Assembly: GCA_021733925.1 (NCBI GenBank)
Contig: JAIPJY010000028.1
Span: 1 to 64,000 of the forward strand
Direction of reading: 5' to 3'
Origin: Prosthecobacter sp.
GTDB taxonomy: Bacteria; Verrucomicrobiota; Verrucomicrobiia; Verrucomicrobiales; Verrucomicrobiaceae
Length of the DNA stretch: 64,000 nt
The position numbers and the translations under genes were made by a program. The notes beneath the pieces were generated by a model. The model saw only the letters and a list, made by a program, of their open reading frames with translations, searched no databases and was not told the DNA's origin. Shown in pieces: positions 26,147 to 34,528 of the stretch (position 1 is its first letter; the number at the start of each line of letters is the position of its first letter).

Positions 26147-29100
26147 ATGATGAAAACGATTTTTGCCTTTCTACTGCTCACGACCAGTCTTTCAGCCCAC
26201 ACTTGGAAAGCCGGTGCATCCGCTGACAAAGAGACCCTGCGTCAGCATCTTCTGGTGGAATGGATGCAGCAGCATGCGGTGTCGGCTGAAGGAGAGATCA
26301 AGCCCGTGCAGGTGACTTCGGCGGCATCTACTTTGAATCTCGCTGCGGCAATGGCGGCGAACGCACCTGCGGCGGCAAAGCCATTTCTCGCATTCCAGAG
26401 GCTCGAATTGAAGTGGGACAAGGATTTCTTGTTCGTGGGATCGAACGGGCTGCCGGATCACAACATGATGGTAGGCATCACGGCATGGCAGCAGCAGGTG
26501 CCGTTGCCGCAGAATTACACGGGGGACAATGCATGGCGTATTCCTCTGAATCCGGTGCCTGCGAAAACTCCAGCGGTCGTGGAGGGGCATTTCCTGCGGG
26601 GTGCCATTGCCCTTGGTGTGAACGGCATTCCGATCTTCAATCCGCAGAACAATCGAGGAGAGGTTTCCTATGAGATTGGCGAACTGGATCAGTGGGGGGG
26701 GCACTGCGGGCGGGCGGATGATTATCACTACCACATCGCGCCGTTGCATTTGCAATCGGTGGTGGGGAAGGGGATGCCGATTGCGTATGCGCTGGATGGT
26801 TACCCGATCTATGGGCTCACGGAGCCGGATGGCTCGCCAGTGGGCAAGCTGGACGAATGCCATGGCCATGAGGATGCGAAGGTGGGCTACCACTATCATG
26901 CCTCAACGAAGCGGCCGTATCTTCAGAGCGCTTTTCATGGAGAAGTCGTCGAGGCGGAGGGCCAGGTGGACCCCCAGCCACGTGCGCAGGGTGTGCGCCC
27001 GGATACAGCTCCGCTGCGTGGAGCTGAGATCACCGGCTTTGAGAGCTCGGGATCCAACAGCTACAAGCTGAGCTATCAGGTGGGCGGTGAGACACGCTCG
27101 ATCTCCTACAGCATCAACAGCGATGGTACTTATCCCTTTGAGTTTAACAATGGCCGCGAGGGTGTCGTGAAGGAAGTCTATACGAGCCGGGGTGGTGGTG
27201 GCAAAGGACCCGGCGGAGCTGGAGGAAAAGGCAATGGTTTGGGGAAGGGCAATGGAATGAGGCACGATGACCGTCGGCCCGCTCCTCCAGATGAAGCGCC
27301 GCCTACACCGCAGTCGCAGGCCTCTGGCAGCATGATGGATGTGAATGGCGATGGCTTCGTCACTGCACAAGAGTTTGCCGACAATGTGAAGCGTGAGCTT
27401 GCTGCGAAACGCAGCGGTGGAACGCTGGCAGATGCGCTGGCTAAGGCTCGTGGCGAATTCACTTCGCTGGATCGCAATGGGGATGGCAGACTGGATGTGA
27501 GTGAGATGCAAGCACCAGCGGGGTCGCCTGCCGAACAACCGAGTGGTCGGCGTGGCGGAGCGCCTGCGGCAGCGGGCGGAGGCTTCGTTTTGACCAGTCC
27601 TGAGGTGGAAGATGGTGGAAATTTGCCCGCAGATTACACGGGCGATGGAGGTGGTGCTACGCTGCCCCTTGAATGGAAGGGCGCACCCGCTGGCACGAGG
27701 AGCTATGCGTTGATCATGGATCATCTTGCGCCGAGCAATGAGATGAAGAGCTACTGGGTCATGTGGGACATTCCGGCGAACGTGACGAGCCTGCCGAAGA
27801 ATGTGAAGGGTGTGGGCAGATTGGGAGTCGGCTTCAAAGGCGAAATCGGCTACGAGCCGCCGCATTCGAAGGGGCCGGGGGCGAAGACGTATGTGCTGCA
27901 TGTTTATGCACTTTCTGCTGAGCCGAAAATCGCGAGTGCATCGGGTGTGAATCGTGAAGCGTTACTTGCGGCGATCGAAGGGAAAATTCTCGCCAAAGCC
28001 GATTTGAGTGTGGTTTACTCGCGTGGTGGTGTCGCAAAAGGTGGTCCTGGCGGAAGTCCGCCACCGACGCAGCCCGGGCCACCACCAGATCAGCCGGGAG
28101 AACAGCGCAAACCGTGGATGCAAATACACGGTTCCGAATTGGACGGCAACGGCGATGGCATCGTGACACTGGAAGAGACTCTTGCGGACATGAAGGTTGC
28201 GGCTTCGAAATACGATGCGGATAAAAATGACAGCATAACTTCCGCAGAAATTGATGGGGCTGGAGACATCCGAGCGGGTGCCGCTTTTGCAGGATTCATT
28301 TACCGTCACGCTTTCGAACTCGATGCCAATCAGGACAGTCAGTTGACCACTGCCGAGCTTGAAAAAGCTGCGAAGTATATTTTTGACTCTGCGGATCTCG
28401 ATCATGACGGCAAGCTGAGCGCGGCCGAAGTGCAAAGTGCTCCTAATGCGCCGCTGGGCAATCCGCCTCCGCGTAGCACGGACGAGCCACCTGCGACGCC
28501 TCCGCCTGGTCCCGCTATGAAAGCCACGAGCAGCAGCAGTGCCCTGCTCATGCAGGCTCAAGGCAATCCCGGAGGTGGTAAAAAGAAGAAAGGCGGTGGG
28601 CCGCCCGGACTTATCAAGCCGAGCATCACTGACACGATGAAGCTCAATGTCTATGCGGACAATTGGTTCATGCTTTATGTGAATGGACGTCTCGTTGCTG
28701 TCGATCCCATTCAGTTCACCCCGCACAACGTCGTCAGCGTGGATTTCCTGCCTGAGTATCCGATGACGATTGCGGTGCTCGCGAAGGACAATGCCGATCC
28801 CAAGACCGGTCTCGAATACGGCAGCAGCATTGGTGATGGAGGCTTCGTTTTGAAGTTTGCCGATGGCACCGTGACCAATGCCAGTTGGAAAGCCAAAAGC
28901 TTCTTCCACGGCCCGATCAACGGCGACACTGCAAACCCGCAGGTCAAACAGGAACTGCTGCCGGCCAACTGGTGGGGCGTCGATTTCGATGACAGCACCT
29001 GGAAAAACGCCAAAGAGTACACCGTGGAGGAGGTCGATCCCAAGCAGCCTTATTTCGAGAATGATTTTGAAGGCGCCAAGTTCATCTGGACTGACGACCT

Positions 29101-29209
29101 CGCGCTCGACAACACCATCCTCTTCCGAACCAGGATCGAGAAGTCCGAGTGGAAGCAGCGCTGGAACACGAAGCCTGATCTCGACGTCACCGGAGCACCA
29201 CTGAAATGA
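26147..29209 (+). CDS. Large secreted mosaic: YHYH, EF-hand, PEBP-like and galactose-binding-like domains
   Basis: 1020 residues with a signal peptide cleaved near SLSA-H; an alternative ATG is one codon in. Domains in order: YHYH domain (~100-280: DDYHYHIAP, DECHGHEDAKVGYHYHAS); a Gly/Lys-rich linker; two EF-hand-like calcium loops (DVNGDGFVTAQE, DRNGDGRLDVSE); and a PEBP/YbhB-like domain (~480-635). Four more EF-hand-like loops follow (DGNGDGIVTLEE, DADKNDSITSAE, DANQDSQLTTAE, DLDHDGKLSAAE), then a Pro-rich and a basic linker. The C-terminal ~200 residues are galactose-binding-like. Its stop overlaps the sulfatase start by 4 bp, implying coupled translation. The role is unknown; calcium-dependent binding at the surface is plausible. 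Confidence 0.82.
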   Translation: MMKTIFAFLLLTTSLSAHTWKAGASADKETLRQHLLVEWMQQHAVSAEGEIKPVQVTSAASTLNLAAAMAANAPAAAKPFLAFQRLELKWDKDFLFVGSNGLPDHNMMVGITAWQQQVPLPQNYTGDNAWRIPLNPVPAKTPAVVEGHFLRGAIALGVNGIPIFNPQNNRGEVSYEIGELDQWGGHCGRADDYHYHIAPLHLQSVVGKGMPIAYALDGYPIYGLTEPDGSPVGKLDECHGHEDAKVGYHYHASTKRPYLQSAFHGEVVEAEGQVDPQPRAQGVRPDTAPLRGAEITGFESSGSNSYKLSYQVGGETRSISYSINSDGTYPFEFNNGREGVVKEVYTSRGGGGKGPGGAGGKGNGLGKGNGMRHDDRRPAPPDEAPPTPQSQASGSMMDVNGDGFVTAQEFADNVKRELAAKRSGGTLADALAKARGEFTSLDRNGDGRLDVSEMQAPAGSPAEQPSGRRGGAPAAAGGGFVLTSPEVEDGGNLPADYTGDGGGATLPLEWKGAPAGTRSYALIMDHLAPSNEMKSYWVMWDIPANVTSLPKNVKGVGRLGVGFKGEIGYEPPHSKGPGAKTYVLHVYALSAEPKIASASGVNREALLAAIEGKILAKADLSVVYSRGGVAKGGPGGSPPPTQPGPPPDQPGEQRKPWMQIHGSELDGNGDGIVTLEETLADMKVAASKYDADKNDSITSAEIDGAGDIRAGAAFAGFIYRHAFELDANQDSQLTTAELEKAAKYIFDSADLDHDGKLSAAEVQSAPNAPLGNPPPRSTDEPPATPPPGPAMKATSSSSALLMQAQGNPGGGKKKKGGGPPGLIKPSITDTMKLNVYADNWFMLYVNGRLVAVDPIQFTPHNVVSVDFLPEYPMTIAVLAKDNADPKTGLEYGSSIGDGGFVLKFADGTVTNASWKAKSFFHGPINGDTANPQVKQELLPANWWGVDFDDSTWKNAKEYTVEEVDPKQPYFENDFEGAKFIWTDDLALDNTILFRTRIEKSEWKQRWNTKPDLDVTGAPLK

Positions 29210-30561
29210 AAACACTAATCGCATCAGGCATATGCCTCCTTCTGGCAGCCAGCGCTTTCGCCAAAGGGCCGAACATCCTTTTCATCCTCGCCGATGATCA
29301 ATCTTGGAGCGGCACCTCGGTCCGCATGATGCCCAATGAGCCGGGCAGCGCGAGCCGTGAATTTCACACGCCGAATCTGGAAAAACTTGCTGCGCAAGGG
29401 ATGACGTTTTCGCAGGCCTATGCTGCGCATTGCAAATGCGAGTGCTCACGCGCAGCGATCCAAATGGGGCGCACCACGACTACGCTCAACGCGCCCGACA
29501 AAAATGCACGCAACTGGAGTGCTCCGGTCACGGACTCGCTGGTGAACACGCTCAAGAAGGCGGACCCCAGCTACCTTGCGGCGCATTTCGGCAAATGGCA
29601 GTGGTTTCATACACCGGAGTCGATGGGCTATGATGCCAGTGATGGCATCACGATTAATGAGGACGGCGATACGACCGATCCAGAGGATCCCAAGCAGTCC
29701 TTCAGCATCACCCGCCGGGCGGGGGCGTTCATGGAGTCTGCGGTGAAGGAAGGGCATCCGTTCTTCATTCAGCTCTCCTACTATGCCGTGCATCAGAAAC
29801 CGCAGGCGCTTGCTGCGACGCTCAAAAAATACGAGGGGATGGACAGTGCGGCCAAAGGCGGGCGTGGAGATCGTGCTGTGATGGCTGCCATGACCGAGGA
29901 TTTGGACACCTGCGTGGGCGAGGTTTTGAAAAAGATCGATGACTTGCGAATTGCCGAGAATACCATCGTCATCTACACCTCCGACAATGGTGCCCGCACG
30001 ACGCTTCTTAACGGCGGGAAGGGGGATCTGGGGGAAGGCGGGATTCGTGAGCCTTTGATCATTCGTGGTCCCGGCATCAAGGCAGGTTCCCATTGCACGA
30101 CGCCCGTCATTCTCTACGACCTCATGCCTACCGTGGCGGACTTTGCATCACCGGGCTTCGCCATTCCAAAAGGTGTCGAAGGAGGCAGTTGGAAGCCGCT
30201 GCTGTTAAGCGCGGGCAGCGCGCCGGTGAAGCGACCCATCGGCCGTTTCGTGTGGCATCAGGCGGTCGAGGTCGAGCATCCACAGTCCGCCATCCGTGAA
30301 GGCGATTACAAGCTGCTCTATTTCTGGGATACCAAGGAAGGACTGCTCTTTGATGTGGTGAATGATCTGGGCGAAACGCGTGATCTCGCGAAACAAAAGC
30401 CAGACCTTGCGGCCCGGCTTCTGGCGGAGCTCAAGGCCCACATCCGTGCCGGACTCGGGGAGCAGGCGTCTGCCGCACTTGAGCGCGGCGAATTTCCGCA
30501 GGGACGCGGCCCCGGCAAAGGCAAGGGGCCACGAGGTGGCAAGAAGAAGATGATGAAGTGA
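29206..30561 (+). CDS. Sulfatase-family protein with atypical active-site motifs
   Basis: 451 residues with a signal peptide (MKTLIASGICLLLAASAFA). The alkaline-phosphatase/sulfatase fold is clear: NILFILADDQ gives metal Asp30/31, IYTSDNGA gives the later metal site, and GGKGDLGEGGIREP matches the family. The formylglycine motif CxPxR is instead C78-E-C80-S-R82, so Pro is replaced by Cys. The later GKWH motif reads GKWQ. Both changes are in the sequence as read and the frame is continuous. It may be a phosphonate or phosphodiester hydrolase, an unmatured sulfatase, or inactive. A Gly/Lys-rich basic tail ends the protein. ATGA overlap with the upstream mosaic gene. Confidence 0.83.
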   Translation: MKTLIASGICLLLAASAFAKGPNILFILADDQSWSGTSVRMMPNEPGSASREFHTPNLEKLAAQGMTFSQAYAAHCKCECSRAAIQMGRTTTTLNAPDKNARNWSAPVTDSLVNTLKKADPSYLAAHFGKWQWFHTPESMGYDASDGITINEDGDTTDPEDPKQSFSITRRAGAFMESAVKEGHPFFIQLSYYAVHQKPQALAATLKKYEGMDSAAKGGRGDRAVMAAMTEDLDTCVGEVLKKIDDLRIAENTIVIYTSDNGARTTLLNGGKGDLGEGGIREPLIIRGPGIKAGSHCTTPVILYDLMPTVADFASPGFAIPKGVEGGSWKPLLLSAGSAPVKRPIGRFVWHQAVEVEHPQSAIREGDYKLLYFWDTKEGLLFDVVNDLGETRDLAKQKPDLAARLLAELKAHIRAGLGEQASAALERGEFPQGRGPGKGKGPRGGKKKMMK

Positions 30562-30708
30562 TCTGAAGCCACAGTCAGGTGCATTTCGGTATTTGATGTG
30601 TGGTTGTTGGAAGATTGTAAATCTGGCGTTTACTGCGGATGAAGAAGGTGGGCCGCCAGTGTTGATTTGCCGGCGGTTTGCGTCTTCACTGCCATTCAAT
30701 CACGCCCC

Positions 30709-31869
30709 ATGTCCGAAGCCTTCAATTCCAACTACCCCTCCATCGAACATCTTCGCGAGAGAGCGCGCCAGCGGGTGCCGCGTTTCGCTTTTGAGTATCT
30801 GGAGGGGGGATGTTTTTCGAACATCAATCTTCAGCGCAACACGGATGAGATCCGGCAGGTGCAGTTGCGGCCTTGGTATTTGAGGGACTATCCGGGTTCG
30901 GATCTGAAGACGGAGCTGTTTGGTATTACCTACGATGCGCCGTTTGGGGTTTCGCCCATTGGTCTGCAAGGACTGGTCTGGCCGAAGGCGACGGAGATCA
31001 TCGCGAAGGCGGCGCATCAGCACAACATTCCCTTCACACTCAGCACCGTCGCAACTGCCAGCATCGAAACCGTGGCTGAACTCACGGAGGGGAAGGCTTG
31101 GTTTCAGCTCTACCATCCCGCCGAGGATTCACTGCGCGACAAGCTGCTTGATCGTGCACGGGATGCAGGCTTTCCGGTGCTCGTCATCCTCGCGGATACG
31201 CCAACTTTTGCCTATCGGCCCAAGGAAATCCGCAATGGTTTGTCCATTCCGCCACGCATGTCGGTGCGCAATGTGATCCAGATGATGCTGCATCCTACCT
31301 GGTCGTTCAGCCAGCTCGCGGCAGGGGCACCGGAGTTCAAGACGATGAAGCCTTATTTGCCGAAGGGGCTGAGCATGAAACACCTTGGGCTTTTCATGAA
31401 CAAGACCTTCTCAGGTCGTTTGAATCCGGCCAAGATCAGCGCCATTCGCGAGCGCTGGAAGGGCAAGCTTGTGGTGAAAGGAGTCGTCACCGAGGAGGAT
31501 GCGGAAACGGCGCTCGGGCTCGGCGTGGATGGCTTCATCGTGTCAAACCACGGTGGACGTCAGCTTGATGCGGGACAGTCCACCATCAAACCTCTCACTG
31601 AACTCGCGAAGAAATTTGGCCAGCGCACCACGGTGATGATCGACAGCGGCCTTCGTGCCGGGCCGGATGTGGCTTGTGCGCTCGCCAGCGGTGCAAAGTT
31701 TGCCTTCATGGGTCGGTCCTTCATGTATGGCGTCGCGGCACTCGGTAAAGCGGGTGGAGACCACACGATGACGATGCTCAAACGCCAGCTCAAGCAGGTC
31801 ATGGAGCAGGTAGGGTGCGAGCGTGTCGCAGATCTGCCGAAACATCTTGTCAGTGGTCCGCAGGCTTGA
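30709..31869 (+). CDS. FMN-dependent alpha-hydroxy-acid oxidase/dehydrogenase
   Basis: 386 residues from the ATG at 30709; the frame is open upstream but without family similarity. It is a TIM-barrel flavoprotein of the lactate dehydrogenase/glycolate oxidase family. FGVSPIGLQGL is the first FMN segment, KGVVTEEDAETAL holds the conserved Lys, SNHGGRQLD contains the catalytic His and the substrate Arg, and DSGLRAGPDVACALASGA with FMGRSFMYG forms the phosphate site. It oxidises a 2-hydroxy acid to the keto acid, passing electrons to the chain or oxygen. The exact substrate (L-lactate, glycolate or other) is not decidable. It stands alone, with truD starting 2 bp after its stop. Confidence 0.9.
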   Translation: MSEAFNSNYPSIEHLRERARQRVPRFAFEYLEGGCFSNINLQRNTDEIRQVQLRPWYLRDYPGSDLKTELFGITYDAPFGVSPIGLQGLVWPKATEIIAKAAHQHNIPFTLSTVATASIETVAELTEGKAWFQLYHPAEDSLRDKLLDRARDAGFPVLVILADTPTFAYRPKEIRNGLSIPPRMSVRNVIQMMLHPTWSFSQLAAGAPEFKTMKPYLPKGLSMKHLGLFMNKTFSGRLNPAKISAIRERWKGKLVVKGVVTEEDAETALGLGVDGFIVSNHGGRQLDAGQSTIKPLTELAKKFGQRTTVMIDSGLRAGPDVACALASGAKFAFMGRSFMYGVAALGKAGGDHTMTMLKRQLKQVMEQVGCERVADLPKHLVSGPQA

Positions 31870-31871
31870 AC

Positions 31872-32948
31872 ATGACCTTAGATTCGAACGATCTTCCCTT
31901 CCTGCACGGCGGCCCGCTGGGCCGGGCGCGTTTCAAAGTGCAGCCGGAGGATTTTGTGGTGGAGGAGTTGCTGGGGTTTGAACCTTCGGGTGTGGGCGAG
32001 CATTGCCTCGTGTGGGCGGAAAAGCGAAATCTGGACAGCAACACGGCGGCGGCACGACTGGCAGACGCAGTGGGGATTCGGCGGCGGCTGGTCAGTCACT
32101 GCGGATTGAAGGACCGTCATGCGGTCACGCGTCAGTGGTTCAGCCTGCACATGCCGGGGCAGGAGTCGCCGGAACTGGTGGTGTTGGAATCCGAAGGGCT
32201 GCGCGTGCTGCGCATCACCCGCAACACGCGCAAGCTGCGGCGTGGCATTCATCTGGGCAATCGCTTCAACATCCGGCTGCGAGAGCCGAATTTTGATGCG
32301 ACGCTTGCTGCGCAGCGCTGGCAGGCAATCACGGAGAAGGGCGCTCCGAATTTCTTTGGCTCACAACGCTTCGGCAATGAAGGGCAAAACGTGGCGAAGG
32401 CGCAGGCGATGTTTCGCGGCGAATTCACGCCGGGAGATCGCCTGCTGCGTGGCATTCTGCTTTCCGCCGCGCGCAGTCATCTCTTCAATGCCGTGGTGGC
32501 CGGCCGCATGGCACGCGGGAGCTGGGACAAACCGCTGGCAGGTGAAGTCTTCGGCTTCGCCGACAACGGCACAATTCTGCTGCCGGAAAATCAGCGTGGC
32601 GATGAAGTCGCACGATTTGAAAAAGGCATCGTCGAACTCACCGCGCCACTATGGGGCAGTGGTGAACTGCAAAGTGTGGGGGAGGTGCGCAGCCTCGAAC
32701 AGGAACTGCTGGCTGGGTTTCCTGACATCACCGCCGGACTCGAAGCCTTCGGACTGCGGCAGGAGCGCCGCGTGATGCGGCTGCGTCCGCTTGATTCCAC
32801 GTTTGAGGTGCTGGAAAATGGCGACCTAAAAATCTGCTTTGATCTGGCCAAGGGAACGTATGCCACGACCTTGCTGAGTGAACTGGCAGAGCTGGATGAA
32901 TCCGGCGGTGATGCGGAAGCATCGTGTATTCAGCGCAATGAAGGGTGA
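31872..32948 (+). CDS. truD: tRNA pseudouridine(13) synthase TruD
   Basis: 358 residues from the ATG at 31872. TruD motifs are FKVQPEDFVVEE at the N-terminus, CGLKDRHAVTRQWFSL with catalytic Asp81, a later IHLGNRFNI, and NFFGSQRFG in the TRUD domain. The enzyme isomerises U13 of certain tRNAs to pseudouridine in the cytosol. The length fits the bacterial family (349 residues in E. coli). It begins 2 bp after the hydroxyacid oxidase stop, so the two are probably on one transcript. Recognition is confident. Confidence 0.95.
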   Translation: MTLDSNDLPFLHGGPLGRARFKVQPEDFVVEELLGFEPSGVGEHCLVWAEKRNLDSNTAAARLADAVGIRRRLVSHCGLKDRHAVTRQWFSLHMPGQESPELVVLESEGLRVLRITRNTRKLRRGIHLGNRFNIRLREPNFDATLAAQRWQAITEKGAPNFFGSQRFGNEGQNVAKAQAMFRGEFTPGDRLLRGILLSAARSHLFNAVVAGRMARGSWDKPLAGEVFGFADNGTILLPENQRGDEVARFEKGIVELTAPLWGSGELQSVGEVRSLEQELLAGFPDITAGLEAFGLRQERRVMRLRPLDSTFEVLENGDLKICFDLAKGTYATTLLSELAELDESGGDAEASCIQRNEG

Positions 32949-32974
32949 TCAGAGTGCGTAGCTGAAGAATCGCA

Positions 32975-33838
32975 ATGCTCCAGAACCACCGCTCATTCAT
33001 CCTTCGTTTCCTTGCTGTCTGCCTGACCGCTTCGCTGTCTTGTGCTTTTGGGACTGACGCAGTCCCCGGACAGCGGGTCTTCTACACAGGGCACAGCTTT
33101 CACATGTTTGTGCCGGGGATGATCGAATCGATGGTCAAGACCACGGACATTCAAGGCCACAAGCTCGTCGGGCAGCAGGGCATTGGTGGTTCGCGGGTGA
33201 TCCAGCACTGGCAGGTGCCGGATGAAAAGAACAATGCGAAGCAGGCTCTCATGGGGGGGAAGGTCGATGTCTTCACGATGGCGCCGCACCTGCTCATCCC
33301 GGATGAAGGCATCACGAATTTTGTAAGGCTTGGTTTGGAGCACAACGCCAACATGCGCTTCCTCGTGCAGGCCTCATGGTATCCCTTTGACCTGCCTGCA
33401 CCTGTGCAGGGGCAGACGGACCGGCGCATCAAGGACAATGCCCAGCGTGACAACGCGAAAATTGAGGATCTGCAAGCTGCCGTCGATGGCTGGCGCACCC
33501 AGCTCGAAGCGCAGGCCGCTGCGCTCAATCAGCAGCACGGCAAGGCGTGTGTGTTCATTGTTCCTGTGGGTGATGCGGTGGTGAAACTGCGTGCCATGGT
33601 TGTGGCGGGCGAGTTTCCGGGGATCACCAAACAATCCGCGCTCTTCCGCGATCCCATCGGGCATGGTCAGGGGCAAATCATGGCTCTGGCAGCCTACTGC
33701 AACTTTGCCGCGATCTATCGCATGAGTCCGGTGGGACACATCGCTCCGGAGCGCAGCATCAATGCGGCGCAGCATGCCATTCTTCAGAAGATCGCGTGGG
33801 ACATCGTGTCAAAGTATCCACAGGCGGGAGTGAAGTGA
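32975..33838 (+). CDS. Secreted SGNH-hydrolase-like protein
   Basis: 287 residues with a signal peptide ending near SCAFG. The first conserved block, VFYTGHSFHMF, resembles block I of SGNH/GDSL hydrolases with Ser as possible nucleophile. A C-terminal DPIGHGQ could supply the Asp-His pair. Between them is a helical segment (about 150-190) rich in Gln and Ala. I do not recognise a named family, so an esterase role is a guess from the block pattern. It follows truD by 26 bp, on the same strand, and ends 4 bp before a convergent gene. Confidence 0.6.
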   Translation: MLQNHRSFILRFLAVCLTASLSCAFGTDAVPGQRVFYTGHSFHMFVPGMIESMVKTTDIQGHKLVGQQGIGGSRVIQHWQVPDEKNNAKQALMGGKVDVFTMAPHLLIPDEGITNFVRLGLEHNANMRFLVQASWYPFDLPAPVQGQTDRRIKDNAQRDNAKIEDLQAAVDGWRTQLEAQAAALNQQHGKACVFIVPVGDAVVKLRAMVVAGEFPGITKQSALFRDPIGHGQGQIMALAAYCNFAAIYRMSPVGHIAPERSINAAQHAILQKIAWDIVSKYPQAGVK

Positions 33839-33842
33839 GAGA

Positions 33843-34454
33843 TCAGCGCACGAGTTCGAGCACTCCGAATGAAGCGGGCACATGAAAGTCTGGGCGCTCC
33901 GTCTGCGGATTCATCCAGGGCATCCAGCCGGAGTGAACGGTGCCATCGGACCGGTGATGAAACTCGGCGCGGTAGAGGCCGGCGAAGAACTCGGCTGAGC
34001 CGGGCTTGAGCACCTGCAAAGCACGCAGCGTGTCGAGCGGCAGGCTGCCGGTGACGGTGTAGCGATTGCCTTCGATGTGGGCGGTGAGTTCCATGCCTTC
34101 GCAATGCCAGTCCCAGTTCATTTCGCGATAGAAACTCGCCTCGTAGGCCAGCACGTCTCCACGCGGGGACATTTCGAGACAGTAGTAGGGCTTCAGGCTC
34201 AGATCAGGGGCGAAGAAGATTTCGACGCGGTCGGAGCCGAGCACGCGATCTTTGGCGGTTGGACCGTCGGGCAGCACGAGATCGTCATCGATGCAGTCGA
34301 AGCGGAAATGAAGATGTGTTTCATCCCAGAGGGCGCGGAACTCGGTGAGCGGAGCGGTGCGCTCTTCCCAAGGAAAGGTGAAGTCGGTCAAAGGCTCGGC
34401 CACGGACCAATCCAAGGGAGATGTGGAGGTGTGGCGGACTGGGTAGCGTTTCAT
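33843..34454 (-). CDS. CBM9-like carbohydrate-binding protein
   Basis: 203 residues, without a signal peptide. The pattern of the family-9-like carbohydrate-binding beta sandwich is visible: LWDETHLHFRFDCIDDDL, SDRVEIFFAPD, YYCLEMSPRGDVLAYE, and FFAGLYRAEF near the end. This is the single-domain type found widely in Planctomycetota and Verrucomicrobiota, often near sugar-utilisation genes. It is convergent with the SGNH-like gene and divergent from the PHP protein. The absence of an export signal is odd for a polysaccharide-binding protein; it could act on intracellular sugars or have been miscalled at the N-terminus. Confidence 0.7.
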   Translation of the reverse strand: MKRYPVRHTSTSPLDWSVAEPLTDFTFPWEERTAPLTEFRALWDETHLHFRFDCIDDDLVLPDGPTAKDRVLGSDRVEIFFAPDLSLKPYYCLEMSPRGDVLAYEASFYREMNWDWHCEGMELTAHIEGNRYTVTGSLPLDTLRALQVLKPGSAEFFAGLYRAEFHHRSDGTVHSGWMPWMNPQTERPDFHVPASFGVLELVR

Positions 34455-34528
34455 GCGGCAGCATTGGCAAGACTGGGCGTCAATTCAACGGCGGGTGGAT
34501 AGTTGTCTGCATGCAGGATCGTTCGATC

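Noticed and set aside
29430-29460. A frameshift or sequencing error in the sulfatase motif
   Set aside because: The frame is continuous on both sides with intact family motifs, and single-base shifts would not give CxPxR here.
30593-30883. 96-codon open frame ahead of the hydroxyacid oxidase
   Set aside because: Overlaps the oxidase in another frame and has no start context or family match.
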